DNA of 64,000 nucleotides, taken from Rhodocollybia butyracea (taxonomy: Eukaryota; Basidiomycota; Agaricomycetes; Agaricales; Omphalotaceae). Under the pieces are notes generated by a model, which saw only the letters and a list, made by a program, of their open reading frames with translations, was not told the DNA's origin and did not search any database. The translations under genes and the position numbers were made by a program. This document shows, piece after piece, positions 23,638-36,423 of the stretch; positions within the stretch are counted from its first letter, which is position 1, and the number at the start of each line of letters is the position of its first letter. Location: NCBI GenBank assembly GCA_015501585.1, contig JADNRY010000059.1, forward strand, positions 62,001 through 126,000, read 5' to 3'.

Positions 23638-26289
23638 GAATTGCGGACGCAGCTCGCATTGCTCCATTCCTTATGAGCCGTCATGAACCGCTAGCATTTA
23701 CTCAGCCGGACAATGCTCGCGTTGGACAAACCAAGTCGGCAAAAAAGAACAAGCTTCCAACCAAAGAGAAAAGACCCCGCAGATGCCAAGAAGAGAGCGC
23801 CAGTAGTACTGGCCCAAGGATTGCTCCTGTTTCCTCTCACGCAGTATCTAGTAACTTTCCTAGGCCTATCGAAACACGAAGCCTCGAGTCCACTTACTAT
23901 CCTGGGCAAAGACATTTTCAGGAAACCAGATACTCCGATGGTAATATTCAACCTGTAAATAATTAACTCAGATACTCAAACGAACGATTTCTAGAAATAC
24001 CTGATTATCCACCACCTACCTTTCAAGAAGCTATATCTAGTCCTCCCTTATCCGTGTGTCCCAGTACCACAACGCTCGGACTCTACTCCTCTACAACGCG
24101 TGGGATACCTGAATTTCCCCCAATATTGTCTACTACCCAGGGATCTCTGTCGGATGACAGTGACTCGGATGGTTCTCTAGAGTTTGTAGAGGCAGATAGA
24201 GATGGCCAACGAGGTGAAGCTCAGCTTCTCGAAGCCAATGGCTTGCAGAATCGTGGTCGAGCGTCTTTGCATCCGCCCAGCCCAATCAATTCACAGCCGA
24301 AACGAAGACATATGTCGCTTTCTCCACTTAGGACCCTTTTACCTCATAAACCTGTAATGTTGCATGATCGTGCGCTGTCTGCTCAGCCCGCATCTCCATA
24401 CTCGTTTGCCCGAAATGTTTCGCTTTTCAGAAGCACTACTTCACTTAAAACTGTCTCCACCGGCTCATTCTTTCGTCTGCCTCTGTCTTCTCCTTCATCC
24501 ACATCTCTCACCACATCTTTCATCAAACCCGCACAACGAGTCTTTTCAAAAGGCAAAGAGAGATTTTCTGAGCCTCTAGATGATTGGGAGGTTCTAAACC
24601 GCGAACCTCCCCCAAGCCTCATGTCAGCCGTCGAGTCATTCACCAACCCACCCTCACCAGAGTCTGCAACGCCTTCTCCAACGCAGAATAGCGTCTTTAC
24701 CTATGACATATCTTCTTTGCCTGAACCGGGCTGGAGAAACCCTCTATACCAGACTTATCCATCGCCTAGTGTGAACTCAGGTATCGGTTCCCTTACGGAG
24801 ACATCTCTCATTACTCCTGTGTTCGACCCAAGACAGCCCGAGTCCAGCACCTCATCATTACTCCCATCGTCGTCGTCGTCGTCGAGTGTAGAGCATGAGA
24901 CCCACCCCGAGTTGATTCATAACCCAACCTCTTTGATATCCGGGATTTTTCGTGACGCTGGTACTCCATCCCCTTCGTTAGCCCCTAGGAAGCCAGCTCC
25001 CCCCTCTCCACTGAGTTTGCAGTCATGGGGTGCTGCTCCTAATTCTAATTCTGGCTCATCGTTGCTCCAGCTGGCTCTAGAGACACCGCTACCGCTTACT
25101 CCAGTGGACAGCACCATAAAAGAGTCGAAAACAAATATTCAACCATCCCATTCCCATAGTAAGCCAGATACTAGCTGCAATGGCAGTGAGCTGACTACTA
25201 TGCTCACCGAACCTTGTCCTCGGTTCTTGATGGAGAATACGGAAGACACGGAAAAAGATCTTGAACGATTTCAATTCCATGCTCCCCCGAATAACATGCT
25301 CACCGTGTTATCTCCCGTCAACCGTGTCATCGACCGTACTACAGACCCCGAAATTCAGAAGCCAATTGCTGCTCGTCTTCAGCTCCCATTTCCTTCTGTT
25401 CCGTTATCTCAACGACCAAGCGGGTCCCCTGGAACTACCCCCACCCAGACGCTCCCTCGTCATCACTACCCGGGCAGACCTCTGCCGAAAGTCCCGCCTT
25501 CGTCTCCTGAGCCTATCCGTAATATGGTAGATTCTTTGTATGCGCCTCATCCAGACACCCTATTGAACTCCAATACGCAACCCCAGCCCTCTACTTTCTC
25601 CAAAGGTTTCTTAATTGATTTCAACGAGTCTCCTGTCCAGTCCCTTACTTCCCAAATGGGACCTCTAGTACCGTCCTCGCAAAAAGTCATCGACGAAAGC
25701 GATCTCATTGATATTCACATCATGAATAGTGCTGAACCGCCTCTCTCTTTCGGCTCTGCACAAGAGACAGAACCTCAGGAGGTTATTTGTACTGCTCCGT
25801 CGGACCTCGAAGAATTATCTCCTAGTTCGGAGACCGCTGAAAGTGCGTATTCTAACATTACCGACCTGGATGTTCTGCACAAACATAACGGGACGAACTA
25901 TGATGTAAGCGATGTGACTTTAAATCTTTGATTGTGCTAGTACTTATCTTTCGACATAGACCTTGCATTTGCTATCGAGGAGTATGAGCCCTGCTGTCGA
26001 ATATAGTGAAGACTCCGAACCACCTCTACGGGTTTACGTCTCCCTCGTTCGGAGACAAAATACCCTAACGACTGGACAAGTGAAAACGAAGCTTTCCTTG
26101 CTGGACGTCACTGTCGACAAATGCGGCGTATGCATGAACCAATTCAGAGAGAATGATTCGGGTGCCATGAATGCGAACTGTCAACACCCATTTCATGAGA
26201 GTTGTTTGAGGAGATGGCTTGCGCTTAGCAGGACCTGCCCGCTTTGTCGAGTTCCTATAGGAGACCTTTTCACGAGTGGGGGTACTTAG
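23638..26289 (+). CDS. RING-H2 protein, likely E3 ubiquitin ligase, with long disordered region
   Basis: Three exons: from 23638 to an intron starting at GATG|GTAATA; then GAAATACCTGATTATCC, giving IPDYPPPTFQEAI; a long exon to about 25905; and an intron to the last exon from about 25961. The long middle part (about 600 residues) is Ser-, Pro- and Thr-rich and probably disordered. The C-terminal RING reads CGVCMNQF...NCQHPFHESCLRRW...CPLC, with ligands C-C, C-H, H-C, C-C. It is of the RING-H2 type that passes ubiquitin from an E2. The terminal RING and disordered body suggest a regulated adaptor, but partners are unknown. Frame agreement across both introns supports one gene. The start is the first in-frame ATG after 23520; an upstream exon is not excluded. 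Confidence 0.68.
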
Positions 26290-26684
26290 CGCGGAAAATA
26301 GAAACAAATGGACTGCAAATGGACTATTTTTCTCTTCATAGGACGTTGACTTGGGAAAGACGGCACAGGTGGCCGTTTATCTCAAGCTACCAGGTTTGCT
26401 TCACCCAGGATAATTTCTGGCTAAAAGCTTCGAGAAATACGAGTGAGGCTAATGATATGTCACCAGCGCATAGCGGACGGCAGAAAAGATAACTAGTACA
26501 TCGTAAAAGACTTTCATAAACAAAAGAATGAAGTGCAGTGATAGTAATGTCAGTACGAACGAATTCGGCGGACCCAAGACGAGAATAAAGGTAAGTGTTC
26601 CATGCAAAAGAGATTAAATATGCTCATTCAAGAAACATAAACGATAGTGTACGATAGTGAAGTCCATGATGGCTTGACTCGTGT
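26290..26684. other. convergent intergenic region
   Basis: About 395 bases between the ends of the RING gene and the minus-strand membrane protein gene. No gene supported. Confidence 0.5.
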
Positions 26685-28037
26685 TTAGACAGAGCTTTGA
26701 GAAAGTTCGATAGGGCAGTTGGCGTTGGAGATTGGAGCAGATACACTGGGCTTGTTAGGAAGTCCAGCGATGTCCATGTTTAAAACAATGTTGAATTTGA
26801 CAGCTAGGAACGTCTTCAATTTCTGTATTGTAACGGGGTTAAGAAGACGTACCAGGTCGCACTCCACCAGGGTCGTTAGCCGCATTTCTGCATGCATTAT
26901 ACCAGTTTAACCCTAGAAATAAGACGTAGTTGAAGCAAAATCTTGATTCAACTGATGATAACTTACATGTCGTATCAGTATCGTTTACTGCAAGATACGT
27001 GAAATTAAGAGGAAGCTGGAAGCTTGATATCGTTTTCGCTGGAAATGTTCTGTGGCCCAAATCGCCCGAGCCAACCTGCACGCCAGTGTCGAGGTCGAAA
27101 ACCGAAGCTCGAAGGTGGTTGAATGTGAGCGGCAGGTAGTTGGAAGCTGTGTTGACTTGTAGGTTAGCGAACCCAGGAAAAGAAAAGTTTGCGGGGGATC
27201 GGCTGAATTCACTGGGGATAGAGGCGTTCCAAGCTCCAGTAGCATTAGCCAGTGGGATACTCGTGTCAAAAGCAAACATGGGAACACGAGGAATAGTGAA
27301 TGCAAGAATGATGCCGATACTGTCAAAAATTCTTCAGCGACACAGTAAGACAGGGAAGAAGATGCTTACACTACACATAGCCCAAAGAGAACGAAGACGA
27401 GCATCCTTCGTGTAAACCACTTGCCACAAATTCCGCGTTGACCTCGATGCCATTGCTTCCAGGCTTCTTGTCTACTTTCCGACTTTTTCTCTCGCCTACC
27501 AGCCTTGGTCATATTACGAAGCTCATCCCGTTGCCACTCTGGACCTAGAGCGGGAACGGTGACCAATTCAACAGGACCTGTCATTGTACTCGCAGCATCT
27601 TCTTTTTGTACCAAGGGTTGATAGCTAGCATTAAAGTAAGCCACTAGCACAGATAAGTAGATATATACATACGCATCCGTTGGTGTTGGGGGTGAAGCAC
27701 CAAAAGCACTGCTGTACTTTGGTCCAGCATTGTTGAAATCGGCGTAGATATCCCAAGCTCCACCGTTGCCTCCTGCCTCTTCCTCCTCATCTCGGCCACC
27801 TTTGACTGGCTCTTCTCTCCCAGCAAAGAAAAATGACCCCCTGTTATATCCAGCAGTACTTGCTCGTCCAGCACCATCCAAATTGCGAGAGGCTCTGTCT
27901 GCATTAAAAAAGGAAGAGGTATCGTCTCTGCCTCTGCCTTGAGTGTAGTTCTGGCCTGAAGGGGAAGGAACTAGAGCATCCTGTGAGCCTCTTCTCCCGT
28001 AAAACGAAGAAACTGTTGATTTGCGGTCGGAGTCCAT
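26685..28037 (-). CDS. single-pass membrane protein with outward LEA-like beta domain
   Basis: Four or five exons. The N-terminal about 180 residues are polar and disordered (SSFYGRRGSQDAL..., Gly- and Asp-rich), ending in a basic stretch with GKWFTRRM. A hydrophobic segment follows: LVFVLFGLCVV-IGIILAFTIP (across an intron), which should be the sole membrane helix. The C-terminal part has many N-x-S/T sites (NFSFPGF, LANATGAW, NASIP, NFTYLAVNDTDTT) and alternating hydrophobic strands. It ends FNIVLNMDIAGLPNKPSVSAP, resembling fungal LEA_2-like domains. The layout suggests an N-in/C-out plasma-membrane or vacuolar protein. The last intron (GTACGT...CCTAG, after GGVRP) puts the terminal exon in frame to 26685. 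No specific function is known to me. Confidence 0.66.
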
Positions 28038-28180
28038 GAAGAACCTACGAAGCCTTACGAAGCTGTGAGAACTCAGATCACACGATATATTGTTATGTAA
28101 GTCTCGGCTATGCCTTGAATATAGCTTGAAAACATCGAAAACACTACGCTTCTACGTTTAATCTATGTGCTAATATCATA

Positions 28181-30468
28181 TCATATATCCTCTATCGTTG
28201 AATATCCAACATCAACCCAAGAACGCATTTCCTCGCCGTATTTGACCGTAAACCAAAGGATTCTAGAGCAAAGCTGAAGTTAAAGGCAAAACAGCAAATG
28301 ACAAAACTTACCCAAACCCGATCCACGCCAGTAGTGCAGCCAGTCCATTGGTCCACGCCAATCCTACAGTATCAAGTACTGGCATCAGGACCGCAAGAAG
28401 GATCGAGATGAGCAATGAACGTAGGCCGCTGGAAGTGATAACCGGTCAGTCTTGATTCTGAATATTCTCGCATACTTACTTATTCGCAGCCATGCTTTCT
28501 GCACTTCTGGAGTGCATTACATCAACAATGTAGGCTGCTGAAGGGCTAAGCACGAGATCGACCTACCAGGTAAACAAAAAGATTAGCACAAAACTTCAAT
28601 TGCGGGTCATCTCACTAGTCGCGAAAATACTGACTCCAACGCCATTCGCAAACAAACATACAAAGATCAACCACAAACCAACTTTGGATTGGACAAACGT
28701 CGCTATTAGTCCTAAGAATAGTACACTCAAGGGTACTAAAGTTGCAGAGGCAAAGAGTGTTCCAATGAGTCGGTCCTCTGGGTACCATAACCCATTGCGT
28801 TGAATTCGCTTGCGTTTGAGAATTTGGTCAGAGAGATATCCTGCGGTAGGGGCGCCAACTGGAAAGGGGCACTGTGTGAGAAAGCTTCCAGATGAAGATA
28901 ATGTCTACTAACTGAAGTTGCCCAAGCCAATGGGGATGTAGATCGCGCCCATTATCGCTTGATTTGTTATTCCATACCGCGCGCCCTGTAAGGGGTCTCT
29001 CTGTCTCGCCTCAGTTAAGATGAACTAAACAACTTGGACTTACGACCGTGACAGATAGAGGAGTCAAAATCACTAAAAACAATAAGCATAAGAGATGAGC
29101 GAAACAGCAGAAGGGAAAAAAAAACATCAGTCATACCATAATCCGTAAGTAGCACAAATGTGCCCGCAAGGGCCTGGTTCGAATAGGATGAGAGGAGAGC
29201 TCGATGGAGAGAGAAACGTACATACCACCGCTAATAGATTCGGACTCTTCAGCATACCTAACGGCTTCAATGGGTTGATCCACATAATCTTCGACCAATC
29301 TTCACCATGGGGGGTACCCTGCGCAACAAGCTCGGCACGTTTTTTGTCGATTCCCCTCGATCCAGGAATACTTGTTTCGGGTAATAGTATAGCGATGCAT
29401 AAAAATGTCACAAGGCCCCAACCACCGAGAAATAGCTGAGTTATGCGCCAAGAGGCATATTGCGAAATGACACCTGAACAATCTCATGAACCGAACAACA
29501 ACAACAACCACAAAGAACCGAACAACACAAAAAGACTTATTGTATTTACCTCCAAGTAAGGGCGCAAGAGCAGGACCCAGAAGACAAGCCTGAGGATAAG
29601 GTAAGTAAAAGAATATTTACGAACAAAGGACAATTGTCGCGAAGAGCGCTCAATAACTCTCAAAAGAATCCACAATATCTGAATTTGATACGTACGCCAA
29701 AAAATATGCCCATTGCTGTCCCTCTCTCTTCCAGTTGGTAGATATCCCCGATGACACCCGCACCAACAGAGAGGCCCGGGCTTGCACCGAAGGTTTGAAA
29801 GAATCTCCAAATCATAAGCTCTGACATTGTGCGGGAGAAGGCGACCCCAGTGGATCCCAAGACGACTAAAGGTAGACCAATGATGTATACTGGTTTACGA
29901 CCATCTATGTCAAGAACGTCGCGAAAAAAATATAAGTGGGAATGACGATGAAGGAAGAGGGTTAGTGCGTCAGTGCAAGAGCGAATGATAGAGTACTACG
30001 TACAGAAACCGGAGTACGATGCACCAAACAGTGCTCCTATGAAGGCCGCAAAGACGGACACGCTAACCGCCAAGCTTTGCAAAAGAAACATCGCTGTTAC
30101 TACAAAATCTGACAAATGACTTAAACAATTCAAACCTGACCACAGCAGGCGAGGTATTCATATCTTTTGAGATAGCTGGTATTGAAGGAAAGAAGGACCC
30201 AGAGATGAAAACTGTACTCCAGAAATCATCAGCGTAGAGAAACCAGACTTGCTTGCCTTCACGAACGAGGTAAAATTCCACAAATCGATATCAAGGCAAC
30301 GATGGATCGTTTCCTGCCTCTGGAGAACCTATTGTAGATGATGTTGCGGTCCTGTTCGGCGGTCAATTTAGCTTGAATACTCGCGTCCATGATTAGGTTG
30401 CGAGCTTCGACATCCTGATCGGCTGGAGGAGCCGAGCTCAATAAAGGCGTCGTTTCTTGAAGATCCAT
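28181..30468 (-). CDS. MFS transporter, DHA1 drug-efflux type
   Basis: Twelve-helix transporter of the major facilitator superfamily in ten or more exons. The N-terminus has an acidic dileucine-like start (ETTPLLSS). Helix 2-3 carries the motif A variant SGFYDGRKPVY. Helix 5 has the antiporter signature GASPGLSVGAGVIGDIYQLEERGTAMG. The central loop has LLPETSIPGSRGIDKKRAELV, typical of fungal DHA1 drug:H+ antiporters. The C-terminal half includes YLSDQILKRKRIQRNGLWYPEDRL and SPSAAYIVDVMHSRSAESMAANN. The last exon ends WFTVKYGEEMRSWVDVGYSTIEDI, stop at 28181-28183. The start MDLQETTPLL at 30468 is the first ATG. The substrate cannot be told from sequence. Confidence 0.84.
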
Positions 30469-31850
30469 GAAGAGGAGGAGGAAACCAAGTCGAATAACAA
30501 AAGTACCAAGATTCAGAATGGGTTCTTTAAGAAGCTTCGAATTCGCCGGGGGCGGCGTCCGTGAGCACGTGCCAAGCCTCGGTCATCGTGGCCATTTCCG
30601 ATTAATATCATATCCACTCATTGCCGAACCTTTAGGTTTGGCTCCTTAGATGAAAGTATTTCCAAACCATTCTCACGGTCCCGTTTTGGCAACCCTAACC
30701 TTAGAGCTAAAAGGTTCGGCCCTTTGCCGCTTGCGGCCAGCCCCCCCAGTCATAACTAACTGGAACATCTGGACCTCGGTATCCGAGAATCCGAGTCCAT
30801 TCAGGTCCATTCATGATTAAATGACAAGCACGTTTCTTACTCCTCGTGTAAAGTTGTAACGTCTTGTGTACTAAGTGCTTTTTCCGTGAACCCACTGGGG
30901 AGGCTGGAGCCAGAGCTTCATTACCATACAGTATTTGAGAATGGCGAGTTGATTCTCAAATGTTCGAATCGTTATCACCTGAGCTTAAAGCTTATTCTCG
31001 CCCAATTCACGTACCAAAAAAGGATTGGTCAAAGCTGTCCCTATCAACCTCTGATGGATGAGCGCTAATCCGTAGAAAAGTTCCCAGCCCTCACCACTCA
31101 ATAATCACCCCATATCCCAACATATCCCCATGTCAGTAATTTTCATTATTGTGAAAACCCCAACCATCCCAAGCCACCAAAAAACATTGCTTTCGATACT
31201 AGCCAGTTGTAATGAATCAATGCATCGGAGTTGGATCGAATCGAGAACTTCTCCTGTCGAATCACTCAAAGGACCTTCTGAAGCGTTCAGGGTGGGAGAT
31301 TTGGAGCATTCATTATATGTCTCTTTCAGCTAACTGTCTACTTGGATTCGGTATAAGTATGTTCACCACTTCACCCCTGGCAGCAGACAGCTGGTGCCAT
31401 TCCCAATCTCGGATCTTGGATATTGAAAGGTGAATGGTATCCCTACATCGCATAGTCAAGGATACTTCAATCGTAGATGGTGGAGCGGAGGAATCGGTCT
31501 CGAGGGGGAAACTGCAGAAGAGCACGAAGGCTACAACACAACCAATATCTCGTTTGATCAATAAAAAAAGAGAAAATCCGTTCCTATTGAATGCTATGGT
31601 ATTAGTTCATTACTACAGGATCCCGTACACTGTACTGGTGTACCGTATACTGTAACATAAGTGAGCGAGAAGTATACATGCGCGACAAAGAAAACCGAAA
31701 ACAAAGTATAGATTATGGTATAGGAAAGGAGAAGAAGCATGCGACATGTCACGACATAAACATAGCGAGTGTGAATCGACAAGGCGAAACAAGCAAACAA
31801 ACAAAGGAGAATACCCAGGCATAACAAATACCAATAGGTCCCTCATATAT
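30469..31850. other. intergenic between MFS gene and dynein tail gene
   Basis: About 1.4 kb, upstream of the MFS gene and downstream of the dynein tail gene. I see no gene. In particular no linker or AAA-domain codons continue the dynein frame. Confidence 0.5.
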
Positions 31851-34800
31851 TCAAAACCTCCGAACTCCTCCAACCAACCCTTCAATACTCTGTCCCTCCA
31901 ACTCATTCCTCGCCTTCAATATACTTGCATGCATCTCCCTCATCTCATTCCCAAGCTTAACCCCAAACCTCCCCAAGATTTCCCTTTGCCACGCATCATA
32001 TTTCGCATTAACCCTCGATTGCACCTGTTCATAATCAATCTTGCAAAGCACCCCAAATGATTTTTGCGTTTCCGACGTGTCAAATGTCGATCGGGCGCGT
32101 TTGATCTCTGTGAGCAGCTGCTGCCAATGTGCGAGTGAGTCGCCGAGGCGGGAAAATACATATTCGGATTCGAGGTCCCAGAGGGATTGAAATTGGAGCC
32201 ATTTGGAGATGTAGTCTTTTAGGAGGAGAGTTTTCGATTCGATTAGGGAGAAGGGGAGGTGGAGGGTTGATGGGGGAAGGTGAGTCAGCTGCGGGTAGGA
32301 CAGGGAAGAGTCAGTAAAGGTGGAGATGATTAAAAAAAACTAAATCAACGAACGAGAGACGTGTAAGTCGTTTCAGTAGTCACAGAACCTTGCATCTGCA
32401 GTCCAATCTCGTAACGCGAGCTCTGGATACGTCGGAGTTGACAAACCACACCTAAGAACCAAAATGAGTATATTCTGGAAATCAGACGACGCGGATTATG
32501 GGTGTACCAAGCCACTCATGCAACTGCCTAATCCACGATGCACGCGCATGTTCAATCGGAGGATCCAAAAAGATGACTTGGTTCTGTATCCGTATTTCGT
32601 GGACAAATGGCTTGATTGTCATATGTGATTCCAAGAACTAGGCATAGCGTGATCATGCGTCAGCATCCTCGAAACAGAAAAGAAAGTGTAATAATGATAC
32701 ACACCTTCTCCTCCTTACCTCCAGCTCCCCCTCCTCTCCTCTTGAGCCCACTACCATCCCTATCCCTCATTGTAGCTGTGTCTCTCCTAGTGCCACCAGC
32801 ACCGATACCAAAACTCGAATCATCATCCCCCCTCTCAAATTCTGCACACCAGGCTTCGATAATTCGTGTCAGCCGTTGTAAAAGAATACCTTCGATGCGT
32901 TTATCGAGTTCCGCGACCCAGTGGTCGAGGTTTGCGTAGCCCTCGAGGTTTAAGCGATCGATCTGTGTGCGGAGGTTCAGACCGGAAAGAAGAGGATAGA
33001 GCGTGCGCAGCGAAAGGAAACGAGAGACAGGCATGGTAGTACAAGAGAAAAGATACTCACAGCACCCTGAATCCTCCCCAAAAGCTCCTCAAATGCTTCT
33101 GTCCTATATGAGCACGTAGCGAGGTCATCCACAGCACGGAGGATATCTTTGTACAGGTCTATGACTGAATTTGTCTTGTCCTGTCGAGGAAAATAAGTGA
33201 AGGAGAAGAAAGGATAGTAGATATAGTATAGGCATGAACGCCAACCGCACCTGCAGCACCGAAACAACACTCGCAAACTCCCTAACAAACATAATATGTC
33301 GATTATCTCTTCCGTCCGCACTGGACACGTATCGCCCCGCATCATACTGGTTGACAAACGAGTCCCATCGGATATTGATGCCTATAAACGCAACACGTAT
33401 CAGGTCCCCGCTTTGATCAGAAAAAAAAAAAGCTCACCCTTGGCGATCATCCTCTGGCACTCACTCCTCCACTCTGCCACCAACCACTCAATCCCCCTAT
33501 TCCCCTCTACCAGATCCAGCGTCTGCCCATACGTCCTCACGGTCTCCATCAAACTTACTGCGTGCGGATACACTCGCTTTGCATCCTTCGCCATATTTGT
33601 GATAGCATGCGGGACTTGGAATCCCAACCACAAAAGGTTGCGGACTTCTTTGAAGAGGGTGATTATCTGGGGATCAAAGTTTACCGCTAGTTGAAATTGG
33701 AAGCCCCCCTGGCTGGACCCCCCTCCACCAATAGTGGAGATGGCGGTGTTGGTTCCACTGGTTCCTCCGGTGGTTTCTACACCTCCACCTTGAACTTGCA
33801 TCTGCTGCGCCCTGACTCTAACAATTTCAAACAACCTCCCCTCAACACCCATATTCCTCCTGTTTATATCCCCCAACCACGCCTCATAAACCATCCTCGT
33901 GTCCAATTTCTTGCGAAACGCACTACTTTCACTGGAGAGTTTCTGTCCTTCGGCGTAGAGCTCCCAGCCTTTTCCGAGGACGTCTTCAACACGTTTCATG
34001 TAGGCGACAAGTTGGCGCTCGATTTGACGTGCCCATGTTATGGCGCCAGCGATGGGTGGGAGGTCGCGCATGAGAGACATGTGATAGGTTTCGGAATAGC
34101 GATATTGAGTTTTGAACTGTGGGCGGAGGGGTATAAGAAAGTGGTAAGTGGGGAAAGGAGGGAGGCATACTTTGTCATGAAGATGCTTGATATCCTCCTT
34201 CACCGAATCAATAAGCTGCGTCTGATATTCTTGTATCGCTCCACGGATCTAAAGCCAACGGTTTTGATTTTGCTGTGTGTGGGACGGGAAGGAGGAAACT
34301 TACCTTCGGCCTAACAAACAACGCATTGAATTTCGAAAACACCCTAAACATCTCATTGGCATTCCTCGCTGTCCCTAGACGATCCCTCAGCCTTGCAATA
34401 ATTTGATTCTCCACCCTTGCCACACGCTCATTGTACGCATTCTCCGCTGCAACCCAAATTTCCGTTCCCTCCACAGAAACATCCAGAACGTCAATTCGCT
34501 TAATAACTTCATAAGCTTCTTTAACCTCTTCTTCCATGTCCATACCCCCGATAGCGAGTCCTATCCCAATTTCAGCACCCAGTCCTTTGGTCGGTCCAGT
34601 CATAACAGCCAGCTGTTCGTGCTGTTTCCTCCAATCCCGGAGGTACCGAGTACGTTCCTGTAGCTTTGCATGTGCCGAGACGACCTTTATTGGTATAAAT
34701 CGTTCAGAACGTTTCCTCGTCACCTCTCTCGCAACATTAGTGAATTCCTTGATTTGGTCATCCCATGTTCGAAAGATGACCATTGTCTGGGAAAGGAGGC

Positions 34801-36046
34801 GATCGAATGTTTCGTATGGGGTATACGCAAGTCGATGTGAGGTGAGTATTCGCACAAGTTGGTCGTTAAAGTCTCTGGAAATGGCTTCAACAAGCGGAAG
34901 CGCACGTCGGATTGGATACGGCGAGAGTCGTAGTTTCCTATTGATATGACTGAATATCAACATCAGCGACTCGTGAATCTTGTCCAGATCTGTAGCGGAT
35001 AACAGCTCGTTGAGGGGAAAATCCTTCATGAGCTGATTGTACTTGTGTACGAGGTCTGTAGCATCTTTAAGACCTGTATCTGCGATAAAACTGACCGTGG
35101 CGTGGAAACGCTTTGCGTTCCGGAGACAGTCCATGACCATGGTTACTGCGTCGCTGCGGAGCTGGGTTTCGATGGCCTCTAGTGCGCGTTCAAGGGAAAG
35201 CCAAAAGTTTATTTCTTGAGAAGCTGTGCCAGAGGAAACATCGCGGGTTAATTTTGTGACTGCCTGGATAGATTTTATCCAGGAGTTCACGTGGCCGTGG
35301 AGAGAATTTAGGAACGTGCTGTCGGAGAGGGTTTTTGCTGGGATGAGCGAGAGATTGGGTCTAGTTCCAGAGGCAGTAGCTTGTTCTACTGCGCGGAGGA
35401 TCACAGGATGAATTGTGAGGTGAGTTTCGGGATTTCGACGTTTTGCTGGAGATGGAGGAGAGATAGTTCGAGTTCCGCGAATTTCTTTTTCGTCATTGGT
35501 ATACCCATTTTGGTGTCCCCGTCTTTGGCATTGCCGCGTGCACCGACGAAAGCATCGAACCATGGCTTAACGCCACAGCTAACGACGGCGTGCAGACTTT
35601 CATAGGGTGTTTCGTCGCCGCCGAAGAGGTTGAGCAGATGCAGCTGTGTAGCGAGTGGTGCAGTTGGGTCGAGCGTTGCAGAACGTTTAATGAGAGCAAG
35701 TGTCAGAACATGCGAAGGATGATATGTTAGGTATTGAGTTAGTTGATAGTGATACGCAAGTGATTCGCCTGAAGGATATTAGATTAGTTACTAGCCAATT
35801 GCCTTGCTCACCATCTTCTTCATCATCCCTTAGTTTTACAACATATAAAACTCCTCCTCCTTCGCCTGCAAAGCGTGTCACGCGTTCGTCAAATTCTCCG
35901 TCGAAAATACCGACTAAATCTGATGGTAAAGCACCGATGACTGGTGGAAGCAGAGCAAGTAGATAGGAACGAAAGATTTCTGGGTCAAAGAATGGCGCAG
36001 GTGCTTCAGCTGGTGGAGGCGTTTCTGAATGTCCGTTCTGTTCCAT
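31851..36046 (-). CDS. dhc1: cytoplasmic dynein heavy chain, tail-only (split-gene N-terminal half)
   Basis: Encodes the DHC_N1 tail of cytoplasmic dynein 1, which dimerises the heavy chains and binds intermediate chains. In order: [11 protein letters not shown] start, [22 protein letters not shown], the 450-residue exon with [20 protein letters not shown], and [38 protein letters not shown], then [23 protein letters not shown] and [21 protein letters not shown] follow; these are strongly conserved dynein words. The frame ends [24 protein letters not shown], just where complete dyneins run on to the linker. Linker, AAA1-6 and stalk are absent downstream. Agaricomycetes are known to encode the heavy chain in two genes (dhc1 tail, dhc2 motor; shown in Schizophyllum commune), and this fits dhc1. 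About 1,200 residues, many short introns. Confidence 0.88.
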
Positions 36047-36362
36047 GGCTATCACGTCCACCAATCCTTCTATTCTCTCTACGCCAACTCGTCGCGAGTA
36101 TCACTGTCGTCGTGAAAGATGAATTGAAAAAGTGTGACTGGGCGGTTATCATTTAATGGGCGCTTAGCTACAGAGAGAAGAATTAAAATACGCTAGTCTA
36201 CGATTTATCCGCTACTCCAAGCAACAAGCTTCCAAACACTGTCAACATAGGTGCATATCCCCAATGATTCCATTCTCCCTTCCCAGCCTGCCGGCATACA
36301 ACACCATCGGCAAACGCAACAGCACTTCCGGCCAACAAAATCCAGCCGAGCGTTTTACGGTC

Positions 36363-36390
36363 GCCAGTGAAAGCGCCAGTGAAAGCGCCA
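36363..36390. repeat. 12-bp tandem duplication
   Basis: GCCAGTGAAAGC occurs twice in tandem plus a 4-base partial third copy. On the minus strand it encodes the AFTG-AFTG repeat in the DUF4267-type gene. Confidence 0.8.
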
Positions 36391-36423
36391 GCTAGGCCAT
36401 GAATACACGCATAAACGCATAGA

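Noticed and set aside
31313..31906. Continuation of dynein motor after the tail
   Set aside because: Frames here give only unrelated hydrophobic or random sequence.
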